DNA of 42,627 bases from Bacteroidales bacterium (lineage in GTDB: Bacteria; Bacteroidota; Bacteroidia; Bacteroidales; UBA932). Where the stretch lies: contig JAGAFU010000029.1 in the NCBI GenBank assembly GCA_017627955.1, positions 1 through 42,627 on the forward strand, read 5' to 3'. The notes beneath the pieces are model-generated. The model had not been told where the DNA came from, searched no databases, and saw only the letters and a program-made list of their open reading frames with translations. Each line of letters starts with the position of its first letter. Within the stretch, counting starts at the first letter, position 1. The position numbers and the translations under genes were made by a program. This document shows positions 31,120 through 40,076 of the stretch, piece after piece.

Positions 31120-32334
31120 ATGATCATTCTGGTTATCAATTGTGGCAGTTCCTCGATCAAGTACCAGTTGCTTGACATGAGAAGCGATGACATCTATGAC
31201 CTTATGGCCAAAGGCATAGTCGAGAAAATCGGACTTGAGTCCGGAAGGCTGGTTCATACCCCTGTCGGGAAGAACAAAGTTGAGAAGGACATGCCTATTC
31301 CTGACCACACAGTCGGCATGCAGCTCGTGCTGGACGCCTTGGTGGACAAGGAATACGGTGTTTTGAAATCATTTGAGGATATCGAGGCGGTCGGGCACAG
31401 AATCGTCCAGGGCGCCGATTTCTTTTCCGGCAGCGCTATCGTGAACGAGGATGTGATCTCCAAGATTGATTTCTGCTGCGACTTCGCCCCGCTCCACAAT
31501 CCCGCCCACCTGCTGGGTATCAGGGCTTGCCAGGCGGTTCTCCCGAACGTGCCGCAGGTCGTGACTTTCGACACGGCTTTCCACCAGACCATGCCGCCCC
31601 AGGCCTACATGTACGGACTTCCGTACGAGTACTATGAGAAGTACCATATCCGCCGTTACGGAGCCCATGGTACAAGCCATCAGTTTGTGGCCGGCAAGGG
31701 TGCCAAACTAGTCGGTCTGGACATCAACAATTCCAAGATCATTACCTGCCACATCGGCAACGGAAGCTCGATAACGGCGATCCACAACGGGAAATCAATC
31801 GACACATCCATGGGACTCACCCCTCTCGAGGGTTTGATCATGGGTACCCGCTGCGGTGACGTGGACCCTAACGCCATCCTTTATATCATGAAGAAAGAGG
31901 GCCTCTCTCCGGACGAGATGTACACGCTGGTCAACAAGAAGAGCGGTTTCCTCGGAGTGTCCCAAAAGACATCAGACGCCAGGGAGATGGACGCTCTCGC
32001 CAACGGAGGCGACTTCAAGGCGAAGTTGGCATTCAAGATGCTGTCTTTCCAGATGATCAAGTACATCGGAGCTTACGCCGCGGAGATGAACGGAGTCGAC
32101 GCCATATTCTTCACCGGTGGCATCGGGGAGCACAACAGCCGTATCCGCCGCAGGGTCTGCGAGAACTTCTCTTATCTTGGCCTTGATCTTGATTATGAGG
32201 CCAATACAGCATGGGGAGAGGACGCCATCATCACCAAGCCTGACTCCAAAGTCAAGGCCGCTCTTATCACCACTGACGAGGAGCTTGTGATCGCCCGTGA
32301 CACTATGCGTCTTGTGCAGAGCATGGATGAATAA
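31120..32334 (+). CDS. ackA: Acetate kinase
   Basis: The start at 31120 is chosen because the protein then begins MIILVINCGSSSIKYQLLD, the normal acetate kinase N-terminus. The 404-residue protein carries further ASKHA-family blocks: FDTAFHQTMP, YGAHGTSHQFVA, CHIGNGSSITAI, GLIMGTRCGDVDP and FTGGIGEHNSRIRR. It makes ATP and acetate from acetyl phosphate, the final step of fermentative acetate production, or runs in reverse. A phosphate acyltransferase gene follows 20 bp downstream, so the acyl-phosphate is made and used by products of one operon. Confidence 0.96.
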   Translation: MIILVINCGSSSIKYQLLDMRSDDIYDLMAKGIVEKIGLESGRLVHTPVGKNKVEKDMPIPDHTVGMQLVLDALVDKEYGVLKSFEDIEAVGHRIVQGADFFSGSAIVNEDVISKIDFCCDFAPLHNPAHLLGIRACQAVLPNVPQVVTFDTAFHQTMPPQAYMYGLPYEYYEKYHIRRYGAHGTSHQFVAGKGAKLVGLDINNSKIITCHIGNGSSITAIHNGKSIDTSMGLTPLEGLIMGTRCGDVDPNAILYIMKKEGLSPDEMYTLVNKKSGFLGVSQKTSDAREMDALANGGDFKAKLAFKMLSFQMIKYIGAYAAEMNGVDAIFFTGGIGEHNSRIRRRVCENFSYLGLDLDYEANTAWGEDAIITKPDSKVKAALITTDEELVIARDTMRLVQSMDE

Positions 32335-32354
32335 TTAATAACCAGGATAAAGAT

Positions 32355-33266
32355 ATGATTACAAAATTCGCTGATGTTTTCGCGGAGCTCAAGGAGAAGA
32401 GCATCTGCAAGAAAATGGTCGCGGCTTGGGCCGTGGATGAGCACACTATCGAGGCTTGCGCCAAGGCTTCCGAGATGGGATTCGTCAAAGTCACCCTCGT
32501 TGGAGACAAGAACCTTATCTCCGAGACATGCGCCAAATTGGGTATCGACGTGGCGATCTTTGACATCGTCAATGAGCCGGTCGAGCTCAAGGCTGTGGCC
32601 AAGGCTGTCCAGCTTGTGCATGACGGTGACGGTGATGTTCTGATGAAGGGCCTTTGCTCCACCGACAAATTCCTCCGCGCCATTCTTAATAAGGAGACCG
32701 GACTTCTCCCTCCTAAGGGCGTGCTGAGCCACGTCGGTGTCATTGAGAACCCGAACTATCACAAGCTCATGTTCATTTCCGACATGGCTGTCATTCCTCT
32801 CCCGGACTTCCGTCAGAAAGTCAAGATCGCCGGCTATCTCGTGGGTGTGGCCAAGTCTTTCGGCATCGCGAAGCCGAAGCTCGCTTTCATAGCCGCTTCA
32901 GAGCAGATGCTCGATTCGATGCCCGCTTGTGTTGAGGCCGCCCAGCTTGCCAAGATGTGTGACCGCGGACAGATCAAGGGTTGTGTGGCCGATGGCCCTC
33001 TCGCCCTGGATGTCGCGATCGACAAGGAGTCTGTCGAGATCAAGAAGCTTGTCAGCCCTGTGGCTGGTGACGCTGATTGCCTCCAGTTCCCCAACATCGA
33101 GTCCGCCAATGTCTTCTGGAAGACTAACTCCAAGCTCGCCAATGGTGTGCGCCAGGCCGGAATGCTTGTCGGAACCACAGCTCCTTGCGTTCTCGCGAGC
33201 CGCGCCGACAGCGTCGACACCAAGCTGAACTCCATCGCCGAGGCGGTGATGTTCGTGAATAACTAA
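32355..33266 (+). CDS. Phosphate acetyl/butyryltransferase family protein
   Basis: The 303-residue protein belongs to the Pta/Ptb family: DGDGDVLMKGLCSTDKFLRA and KLMFISDMAVIPLPDFRQK in the middle, AADGPLALD-like CVADGPLALDVAID later, and ANVFWKTNSKLANGVRQAGM near the end. Length and these motifs are closer to phosphate butyryltransferase than to the usual bacteroidete Pta. It would convert acyl-CoA plus phosphate to acyl phosphate for AckA, whose gene precedes it. Acetyl-CoA is the likely substrate given its partner, but butyryl-CoA cannot be ruled out. Its stop overlaps the convergent serine-hydrolase gene. Confidence 0.85.
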   Translation: MITKFADVFAELKEKSICKKMVAAWAVDEHTIEACAKASEMGFVKVTLVGDKNLISETCAKLGIDVAIFDIVNEPVELKAVAKAVQLVHDGDGDVLMKGLCSTDKFLRAILNKETGLLPPKGVLSHVGVIENPNYHKLMFISDMAVIPLPDFRQKVKIAGYLVGVAKSFGIAKPKLAFIAASEQMLDSMPACVEAAQLAKMCDRGQIKGCVADGPLALDVAIDKESVEIKKLVSPVAGDADCLQFPNIESANVFWKTNSKLANGVRQAGMLVGTTAPCVLASRADSVDTKLNSIAEAVMFVNN

Positions 33267-34552
33267 TCAGAGTAGAATAAGTTCCGAAGAGGGAATTTAT
33301 CTGAATATGAGGCCCGGAGCTTCTCGAACAGTTCGGTTGTGAACTTGGCGAGGCCCGGGCCTTTATATGTGCTCGTGTTGGCGATGAAGACCCAGCACTC
33401 CCCGTCGGGGAAGTACTTCACAAGGGCGCTGGTGCCAGCGAATGTCCCGGTGCGGGTCCATTCCCCGGTCGGCTTCGTGTCGTTCCACCCGAGCGAATAG
33501 GTGTCCGGGTCGAAATATTCCGTCATCGCGTCCACGCTCTCTTTGCTGATGATGTCGGGGACCTCCGGCTTACCGTCGATGGAGGCCACCAGCAGGGCCA
33601 GCTCTGGCGTTGATCCAACCCAGGCCCCGGCGCCTTTAAGACCGGTCACGTTATTGCCTCCGTAACTTCTGGTGACTTTGCGGCCGGTGTTGTTGAACTC
33701 ATCCACCGGCTCGTCATCTTTCTGGACAAAGTAACGGACCTCCCCCGGGAGCTTGTCCGCATAATAGTTCCCGGCGATCCTGAAGCCCACGCAACCAGCA
33801 GGTCTCAGGACGTTCTCCTGGATGAAATCCTCGTAGGGCATCCCGCTGATTCTTTCGATGATCATCGAAAGAACGAGATAACCATAGTTGGAATATTCCT
33901 GGAAAGTTCCCGGCTCAAAGGCGAGCGGCCTCTTTAGTTGGACGACGGTAAGTTGGTCCTGGTCAGGGACTTCCTTCCAGTTATTCCGCATCATGATCAG
34001 CCTTGTCGAGAACATGGGATCGCCTCCCTTCTTGGAGAATCCCGCCTTGTGGCGCAAGAGATCCTCAACGGTGATTTTCATGTACATCGAGTCGGCGATA
34101 GCCGCGTTGTACAGGGAATCGTCCAGAATGCCGCCCGGCCCGAAGACCTGGTCCTTGAGGGTGAGCTGCCCTCTCTCCTGGAGGACCATGATTCCCACGG
34201 CGGTGATCAGTTTGGACACGGAAGCCATCCTGAGAATATGTCCGGGTTCCATCGGTTCATTGACATCGGCCAATCCGTAACCTTTGGAAAACAAAAGGGA
34301 GTCATTTCTCATGACGGAGAGGGACACGCCTTTGAGGCCCCAGAAGGTCATGAATTCTTTTATCGGCTTGTCGAAGCCATTCAGCAGAGAAGTGTCGGAA
34401 ACAGCGTTGGTCAGAGTCTCGTTGAGGTTGACAGGAATTCTTCTGGCGGCAGCCTCTTTCTTCCCGAAAGACGAGATAGCCACTGCTATCAAGACGGCCA
34501 AAGTCAGTGCGGAGGCCGCCATTATCCTACCTTTCTTGCTCATCCTTAGCAT
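33263..34552 (-). CDS. Serine beta-lactamase-like hydrolase (class C/PBP fold)
   Basis: The 429-residue protein has an N-terminal membrane anchor or signal (about 9-28). The active-site SxxK is SVSK at about 111-114 (MASVSKLITA), the second motif is YSN (EYSNYGYLVLSM), and WTRTGTFAGTSAL near the end is a likely third motif. This is the fold of class C beta-lactamases, D-aminopeptidases and penicillin-binding esterases, so it may be a periplasmic esterase or peptidase; resistance activity cannot be inferred. It converges with the phosphate acyltransferase gene, sharing the stop region. Confidence 0.82.
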   Translation of the reverse strand: MLRMSKKGRIMAASALTLAVLIAVAISSFGKKEAAARRIPVNLNETLTNAVSDTSLLNGFDKPIKEFMTFWGLKGVSLSVMRNDSLLFSKGYGLADVNEPMEPGHILRMASVSKLITAVGIMVLQERGQLTLKDQVFGPGGILDDSLYNAAIADSMYMKITVEDLLRHKAGFSKKGGDPMFSTRLIMMRNNWKEVPDQDQLTVVQLKRPLAFEPGTFQEYSNYGYLVLSMIIERISGMPYEDFIQENVLRPAGCVGFRIAGNYYADKLPGEVRYFVQKDDEPVDEFNNTGRKVTRSYGGNNVTGLKGAGAWVGSTPELALLVASIDGKPEVPDIISKESVDAMTEYFDPDTYSLGWNDTKPTGEWTRTGTFAGTSALVKYFPDGECWVFIANTSTYKGPGLAKFTTELFEKLRASYSDKFPLRNLFYSD

Positions 34553-34560
34553 GTTTTATC

Positions 34561-35175
34561 TCAGTGAATCAACGAGGCCTTTCTCCCGAAGTCGATGATG
34601 AATTCAGCCGTCTTCTCGATCCCGAGAATCGAGGAGTCGACGCATAAGTCGTAGTCAGAAGCAGCGCCCCAGTTTCCGAATGTGAAGAAATTGTAGTAGG
34701 TCTCCCTTGTCCGGTTGCGCTTTTCCATCATCTCTCGGGCTTCCTCCTCACCCAAGCCTGTCCTGCGGATTATCCTTTCCACCCTGGCGGCCTCGGGGGC
34801 GGAGATGAAGACGTCGAGACAGTCCTTGTCTCTCAATATATAGTTGGAGCACCGGCCGACGAATATTGCCGGACCCTTCTCGGCTATCCCTCTGATCACC
34901 TCACTCTGAATCTTGAACAACTCGTTGTCTCCCATGTAGTTCCGCGTGTTGCCGAACCTCTCGGATCCGAAAATCGAGAAGAAACTGAAAAAGCTCCTTT
35001 TCTCGTCGCTGCGCTCGAAGAGCTCCTTGCTGAATCCGCTCTCCTCCGCGGCCTTGGAGATCAGCTCGTTGTCGTATACAGCTATTCCGAGGGTGGCCCC
35101 GATCTTCTCGGCAATCTCCTTGCCGCCGCTCCCGAACTGGCGCCCTATGTTAATGATTGTGTGCTTCTCTCCCAT
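34561..35175 (-). CDS. Cytidylate kinase-like family protein
   Basis: The start at 35175 (MGEKHTIINIGRQFGSGG) is chosen because the longer open frame to 35601 runs back through the MATE gene. The 204-residue protein has a P-loop-like GRQFGSGGKEIAEKIG (about 11-26), YDNELISKAAEESGFS, AIFVGRCSNYILRD and EEAREMMEKRNRTRETYYNF, as in the Cytidylate_kin2 family. It is not the essential CMP kinase, and its substrate is unknown. It lies 5 bp downstream of the MATE transporter gene on the same strand. Confidence 0.82.
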   Translation of the reverse strand: MGEKHTIINIGRQFGSGGKEIAEKIGATLGIAVYDNELISKAAEESGFSKELFERSDEKRSFFSFFSIFGSERFGNTRNYMGDNELFKIQSEVIRGIAEKGPAIFVGRCSNYILRDKDCLDVFISAPEAARVERIIRRTGLGEEEAREMMEKRNRTRETYYNFFTFGNWGAASDYDLCVDSSILGIEKTAEFIIDFGRKASLIH

Positions 35176-35180
35176 GACTA

Positions 35181-36578
35181 TTAATGTTTTATCTGGCTTC
35201 CGAGAATTGTGGGCTCGTCTCCGTCGTTCAGTTTGCTGAATTTCCTGAACAGGCTGTGGACGAGCACGAATGTGGTCAGGCACGCCAAGGCATCCGAGGC
35301 CGGGAAGGCCAGGAACACTCCTCTGACATCCAGCATCAGGGGAAGGATGTAGACGAGTGGCACTAGGAACAGCAATTGCCTGCTCAATGAAAGGAAGATG
35401 GATTTGCCGACCATCCCGAGGCTTTGGAAGAAGTTTGTCGAGACCATCTGCCATCCAACGAGGAAGACCACCGGGTTCATCGCCCTGATTCCCTTGTCGG
35501 CAAGGTCGATGAGCTCCGGGTCGTTTGTGAATATTCCCACCATCATGCTTGGGAAGAGCTCTGAGGCCAGGAACCATAGCACGCACACTCCGGATGCCCA
35601 TAATGCTGTGAGTTTGAACACCTTCTTGACTCTGGAGTACTTCAGGGCACCGAAGTTGTAACCCGCTATCGGCTGCATTCCCTGATTGAGTCCCATCACG
35701 ATCATCACGAACATGAAATTGATCCGGTTGACTATGCCGTAGGCCCCGATGGCCAGATCGCCTCCGTACTTAAGAAGCTGCTGGTTGATGAACATCGTGA
35801 CAATGCACGAGGCGGAATTCATCAGGAAAGGCCCCATGCCGATAGCCAGCGAATCCTTGGCGATCCTCCAGTCAAGCTCGAATACCCTGCGGGGAAGCCT
35901 CATGACATTGTCTTTCCGGGTGAAGTACCACAGGCTGTAGGACAATGCCAGAGCCTGGCAAAGCACGGTGGCTATCGCAGCTCCCTGGATGCCAAGTCCC
36001 AGGACGAATATGAATATAGGGTCCAGGATCGTGTTGGATATGACGGTGAAGAGGGTCAGGCCCATCGCGAGGCGGGGATTGCCGGAAGACCGGAGCAGGG
36101 CGTTCAGGCCGAAATACAGGTGAGTCACCACGTTGCCGATCAGGATGATTCGCATGTAGTCCCTGGCGAAGGGGAGCGTGTTGGCGCTCGCTCCGAAAAA
36201 TGTCAGGATCGGGTCGAGGAACATCAGGCAGACCGCGGCGAATAACACACCGGTGATGCAATTCAGGGTAACGTCGTTGGCCAGGACTTTGTTGGCGGTC
36301 TCGTAATTTCTCTGGCCGAGCAGCACGGACACAAGAGTGGCGGCTCCCACGCCCACAAGCGTGCCGAGCGCGGAGCTGAGGTTCATCAGCGGGAAGCTGA
36401 CGGCGAGTCCGGAGAGGGCCAGCGAGCCATATTCCGGAATATGCCCGATGAATATGCTGTCGACCATGTTGTACAAAGAAGAAGCGGTCATGGCGATAAT
36501 GCCAGGGACCGCATACTTCTTAAGCAACTTTCCGACGCTTTCAGAGCCTAACTCTACGGGTGCCGCATTATTGTGCAT
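35181..36578 (-). CDS. MATE family efflux transporter
   Basis: The 465-residue protein has 12 membrane segments. SLYNMVDSIFIGHIPEYGSL, then GLAVSFPLMNLSSALGTLVG and VGAATLVSVLLGQ, as well as GLNALLRSSGNPRLAMGLTL, match the NorM/MATE family, and the second half repeats the pattern (GLNQGMQPIAGYNFGALKYS). It exports cationic drugs or metabolites in exchange for Na+ or H+. It is in a tight minus-strand group, 8 bp after an FKBP lipoprotein gene and 5 bp before the cytidylate-kinase-like gene. Confidence 0.92.
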   Translation of the reverse strand: MHNNAAPVELGSESVGKLLKKYAVPGIIAMTASSLYNMVDSIFIGHIPEYGSLALSGLAVSFPLMNLSSALGTLVGVGAATLVSVLLGQRNYETANKVLANDVTLNCITGVLFAAVCLMFLDPILTFFGASANTLPFARDYMRIILIGNVVTHLYFGLNALLRSSGNPRLAMGLTLFTVISNTILDPIFIFVLGLGIQGAAIATVLCQALALSYSLWYFTRKDNVMRLPRRVFELDWRIAKDSLAIGMGPFLMNSASCIVTMFINQQLLKYGGDLAIGAYGIVNRINFMFVMIVMGLNQGMQPIAGYNFGALKYSRVKKVFKLTALWASGVCVLWFLASELFPSMMVGIFTNDPELIDLADKGIRAMNPVVFLVGWQMVSTNFFQSLGMVGKSIFLSLSRQLLFLVPLVYILPLMLDVRGVFLAFPASDALACLTTFVLVHSLFRKFSKLNDGDEPTILGSQIKH

Positions 36579-36586
36579 GATTCTGT

Positions 36587-37627
36587 CTATTGTGTCGGGT
36601 CCTTCACGACTTCTATCTCAAAGACGATAGGAGCGTATTTTGGAATGACAGGGTCATTGCCGCTGGACCCGTAACCTAGATTGGAGTAGAAAGCGCAGAT
36701 GACCTTCTCGAAAGGCCTGAGTTTGGACAGGCAGTAAGCGAAACCGTTCACAACCGTGGAGCCCTCTTCAGTGGAACTTGTGGAGATTGTCACGGTCTTG
36801 AAGTCGCTGTCACTTGCCGGATGCACGCACATCGGGGCGTAAGTTTTTGATTGCGTGTAGATCTTGTGGACTTTGGCCGTGTCTTCGATAGTGGTGTCGA
36901 AGACCTGCCCGTTCAAGAGGCGTCCGGTGTAATTGATGTAGAAGGTCGTGTCTCCGGAGAAAGTTGTCTCGGAGGTGGGCTTGGTCAAGGTCTTGCAGTA
37001 ATACCCGAACATTGTGGAGTCGGTTCCGGCCATATTCCGGTTCACATAATCGGACAGTGCGGCGATCTCCCAATCGGTGATGTTATCGGTCTTGTCCACG
37101 ATCGTGATGGTGTAGATGGCGTTTGTCCCGGAAGCTTTTTTCTCGTATTCCTCCGCCGTGTCGTAATCCAGGTTGACATTAAGCCATCCGGGAACCAGGG
37201 CTGTCCTTGTCCCACCGACCCTCATTCCGGAGACCATGTCGATCACTCCGGCCTTGGTGTACTGGGGATCCAGCATCATGACATCGTGTCCGTAATAGTT
37301 GCCGTACTTGAAAGTCCCGAGCTGCTTGGCCACCTTCTCGTAAGTGGTGGATGTTATCGTGCCGTCGAGATCGGTCACCGTGTAGTCGGCTATGAGAAAA
37401 AGGTCTTCATCGGTCAGCGCGGCTCCAGACCCCGGCTTGTCCTCAAGGATATAAACTCCAAGACCGGAGGGTTTGACCCCGGGATGGTTGACATTCATCC
37501 ATGCCTCGATGTAGGCCTTCGCCATCCCGCTCGTATCGAGCGAGCTCTCCTTGGCGCATCCCGAGGCGAACGCCATAATGGCGGCCACCAAGCTCAAAGC
37601 TATAGTCTGATGTTTTGATATATTCAT
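36587..37627 (-). CDS. FKBP-type peptidyl-prolyl isomerase lipoprotein with two domains
   Basis: The ATG at 37627 is used; an upstream TTG in frame is less likely. The 346-residue protein has a lipoprotein signal (AFASGCAKES). Two FKBP-like domains are visible. The first (about 45-170) has LIADYTVTDLDG, MRVGGTRTALVPGWL. The second (about 220-345) has FYINYTGRLLNGQVFDTTIE, LSKLRPFEKVICAFYSNLGY and PKYAPIVFEIEVV. The protein would help fold exported proteins in the envelope. The gene lies between the single-domain FKBP lipoprotein gene and the MATE gene. Confidence 0.8.
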   Translation of the reverse strand: MNISKHQTIALSLVAAIMAFASGCAKESSLDTSGMAKAYIEAWMNVNHPGVKPSGLGVYILEDKPGSGAALTDEDLFLIADYTVTDLDGTITSTTYEKVAKQLGTFKYGNYYGHDVMMLDPQYTKAGVIDMVSGMRVGGTRTALVPGWLNVNLDYDTAEEYEKKASGTNAIYTITIVDKTDNITDWEIAALSDYVNRNMAGTDSTMFGYYCKTLTKPTSETTFSGDTTFYINYTGRLLNGQVFDTTIEDTAKVHKIYTQSKTYAPMCVHPASDSDFKTVTISTSSTEEGSTVVNGFAYCLSKLRPFEKVICAFYSNLGYGSSGNDPVIPKYAPIVFEIEVVKDPTQ

Positions 37628-37642
37628 AATAGTCAATTTCTT

Positions 37643-38194
37643 CTAATCGTTGCTGACGCTTTTAATCCACAAATGGTAGGCCAGCGCCGCGTTTGGAGGA
37701 ACATTTCCTGTCTTCTTCTTGCCGAATCCCAGCTTGCCGCTGAACAGCACGTAGCACTCGTCGCCTCCCTTCACTCCCGGGAGACCTTTGCGGAGTCCTT
37801 CCACGAGATCGTCCTCACCAAGACGCACGGTGGCGATCTCGAAAGAGGAACTGTCGGTCAAGGCCCATCTCGCGGAGTTGGCGAAGACCTCGTAGTTCGT
37901 GGCGAACAGGTTTGAGTTGCTCAATGTCTTCCCAGTGACCACGTAACCGGCGTAATAGAAAGCGACGGCTCCGTTCTCGTCCAGGGCCTCTCCATCGCCA
38001 TGGGCCACTGTGACACGGGTGACGCCGTTGTTGTGCTCCACCGTGGCGTCGTCAATCCCTCTTGTCAGATTGCTGATAAGATCCTCGATGTCGCTTTCCT
38101 GCCTGTCGTATGCCGCGTCAAGCTTCTTGTCCCCGCATGAGGCGGCGGCAAGAGCCAGGATGGTGACGAACAATATGGCCGCGAGTCTTCTCAT
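37643..38194 (-). CDS. FKBP-type peptidyl-prolyl isomerase lipoprotein
   Basis: The 183-residue protein has a lipoprotein signal (LALAAASCGDKK). Its FKBP core is seen in AVAFYYAGYVVTGKTLSNSN, LVEGLRKGLPGVKGGDECYV, LFSGKLGFG and PPNAALAYHLWI. It is a predicted envelope folding helper. Its start codon overlaps the nrnA stop by 4 bases, so nrnA and the two FKBP genes form a translationally coupled group. Confidence 0.85.
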   Translation of the reverse strand: MRRLAAILFVTILALAAASCGDKKLDAAYDRQESDIEDLISNLTRGIDDATVEHNNGVTRVTVAHGDGEALDENGAVAFYYAGYVVTGKTLSNSNLFATNYEVFANSARWALTDSSSFEIATVRLGEDDLVEGLRKGLPGVKGGDECYVLFSGKLGFGKKKTGNVPPNAALAYHLWIKSVSND

Positions 38195-39225
38195 ATTCCG
38201 AAAAACTCCTTTGCTACTTTCAATATGTATGCCTTGGCCTTGTCGGGGGAAGGAATATCCTCGGGAATAAACAGTTTCCCACCAGCCGCCATCTCATGCC
38301 CTCCGCCATGGAAGTACTTTGAAGTGAACTCATTGGCGGACACACCCCGCTTTGACCGGACTGAAACCCGGAACCTGTCATCCTCCTCTGTGAGGAGCAT
38401 GCTCATCCTCACCTTGGCAATGGCCAGCGGGAGATTCACGAACCCCTCGCTCTCGCCCTGGCGGAAATCGAAGCGCTCCTGGGTGGCCTTGTCGAGAATC
38501 ATCACGGCCACGCCCTCGGGAGTGATCTCCATGTTGTCATGGAGAAGATAGCCCATCAGCCTCAACCGGTTCTCCCGGTACTGGTTATAGATGCAGGAGA
38601 GTATCCTGTCCCTGTCGACTCCGGCGCCGATCAGTTCCGAGGCCATCTTGAGGGTGCCGGGGAAGACCGAGTTCCCGAAGTTGTTCGTGTCGGTGGTCAT
38701 CCCGGTCATCAAGGCTTCAAGAGAGGCCATTGGAATCTTGGACAGGTCTCCTTCCACATCGGGCATCGCCTTCAGGATCCCGAACAGGACCTCGCAGGTC
38801 GAAGATGTCTCCTGGTAGGAGAACACAATGGAAAAGGCCTCCTTGTCGGGATTGAGATGATGGTCGATCAGCACTTTCGGGGCCCCGGAGGCTTTGAGCG
38901 CCTCTTCCATGGCCGGATTGGTTCTCGCGAATGAGCTGCAGTCCAGGCAGAACAGAAGATCGCTGGAGCTGATCCTCGCGGCCGCTTCCGGATCTTCATC
39001 CCAGACGATGACGGATCCTTCCTGGAAACCATTGAGAATGAAAGATAAAGACTCCGGCACACGGTCCGGAACGACCAGCGCCGCATCTTTGCCCAGGCAG
39101 TCCTTCAGGTAACCTGTCAATGCGAGACCGCTTCCCAGGGCATCCCCGTCCGGGTGCGTGTGCACCGCTACGGAAATCCTTGTGGCCTTTCTCGCAAGGG
39201 AGTATAGTTCTTCTATCCTGTCCAT
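38191..39225 (-). CDS. nrnA: DHH-DHHA1 phosphoesterase, NrnA-like (oligoribonuclease/pAp phosphatase)
   Basis: The start at 39225 is preferred because the protein then begins MDRIEELYSLARKATRISVA, directly before the first catalytic motif. The 344-residue protein has VHTHPDGDALGSG (about 21-33), DLLFCLDCSS, VLIDHHLNPD (the DHH motif) and a DHHA1 C-terminal domain with FTSKYFHGGGHEMAAGG. It should degrade nano-RNA and possibly pAp. It is the first gene of the FKBP-MATE group. A -7 element sits 8 bp before the ATG. Confidence 0.9.
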   Translation of the reverse strand: MDRIEELYSLARKATRISVAVHTHPDGDALGSGLALTGYLKDCLGKDAALVVPDRVPESLSFILNGFQEGSVIVWDEDPEAAARISSSDLLFCLDCSSFARTNPAMEEALKASGAPKVLIDHHLNPDKEAFSIVFSYQETSSTCEVLFGILKAMPDVEGDLSKIPMASLEALMTGMTTDTNNFGNSVFPGTLKMASELIGAGVDRDRILSCIYNQYRENRLRLMGYLLHDNMEITPEGVAVMILDKATQERFDFRQGESEGFVNLPLAIAKVRMSMLLTEEDDRFRVSVRSKRGVSANEFTSKYFHGGGHEMAAGGKLFIPEDIPSPDKAKAYILKVAKEFFGI

Positions 39226-39233
39226 TCGGGGAG

Positions 39234-39241
39234 CAAAATTA
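39234..39241 (-). promoter_or_regulatory. -7 element TAATTTTG of the nrnA operon
   Basis: The minus strand reads TAATTTTG, with 8 nt between it and the ATG at 39225. The 14 bases around it (CAAAATTACGAATA on the plus strand) are identical to those before the esterase gene at 4709-4722. Confidence 0.5.
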
Positions 39242-39264
39242 CGAATAATATTACAAATATTATA

Positions 39265-39295
39265 TTGCATTTCATAAATCAATTTTCTAACTTTG
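39265..39295 (+). promoter_or_regulatory. Promoter of the 39352 gene (-7 TAACTTTG)
   Basis: TAACTTTG at 39288-39295 matches TAnnTTTG, with a possible -33 TTG at 39265-39267 20 bp upstream. The ATG at 39352 follows after a leader of about 50 nt. Confidence 0.5.
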
Positions 39296-39351
39296 TCCAG
39301 AATTGGCGGATTGTCGGTTCATTTGATAGCAAATCATAAATTTAAAGTATA

Positions 39352-40068
39352 ATGAATAAGATTCTCAAAACGATCCTCAGCATCGTGCTCGCGCTTCTCT
39401 GTGTGTTCCTTGTCTACAAGATCTACGAAGGTGTCATGGAGCCTGTGAGGTTCGAGAAAGATGTCAACGCGAGGAAGAAGGTGGCTATCCAGCAGCTTAA
39501 GGATATCCGTGACCTTCAGGTCGCTTTCAAGAGTGTCAATGACAGGTTCACCGCTTCCTTCGACACCCTCAAGCAGTTCTACAACAACGGCGAGATGGTT
39601 GTCCTGATGCAGATCGGTTCAAAGGATGACTCCCTGGCCATGGCTCACACCAATGAGGTCAAGAAGGCCAAGAAGGGCAAGATCACCGATGAGGACCTCT
39701 ATAAGCTTTATCAGGCTGGAGACAAGAATCTTGTGTTCTCCATCCAGAACAAGATCGCTGTCAAGGACACCCTGTTCCACAACAGGCCTGACTTCAACAT
39801 CAATTCGATTGACAAGATTCCTTTCGCTGTCGGTGAGTATGGTTCCGCTGACGTCAAGGATGTCCAGATGGACGCCATCGTGAAGAAGGTCTCCGGTGTC
39901 GATGTGCCTCTCTTCGAGGCCAAGATGCCTTACAAGTCTCTCCTTCTCGGACTCAACCACCAGCTGATCGTCAATCTGATCGCCGAGCGTGAGGACCTTG
40001 GACAGTATGAGGGTCTTCAGGTCGGTAGCATCACCGCTCCGAACAACAACGCGGGTAACTGGGAGTAA
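39352..40068 (+). CDS. Membrane-anchored conserved protein, unknown function
   Basis: I do not recognise a characterised family. The 238-residue protein has one N-terminal membrane helix (about 5-27, ILKTILSIVLALLCVFLVYK), then a charged helical part (EKDVNARKKVAIQQLKDIRD) and a mixed outer domain (about 90-225) with DEDLYKLYQAGDKNLVFSIQ and DAIVKKVSGVDVPLFEAKMP. It is likely periplasmic, and its codon use suggests good expression. It precedes DUF3822 and rsmD, a conserved gene order in Bacteroidetes, but nothing shows its role. Confidence 0.75.
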   Translation: MNKILKTILSIVLALLCVFLVYKIYEGVMEPVRFEKDVNARKKVAIQQLKDIRDLQVAFKSVNDRFTASFDTLKQFYNNGEMVVLMQIGSKDDSLAMAHTNEVKKAKKGKITDEDLYKLYQAGDKNLVFSIQNKIAVKDTLFHNRPDFNINSIDKIPFAVGEYGSADVKDVQMDAIVKKVSGVDVPLFEAKMPYKSLLLGLNHQLIVNLIAEREDLGQYEGLQVGSITAPNNNAGNWE

Positions 40069-40076
40069 AATCGTGC

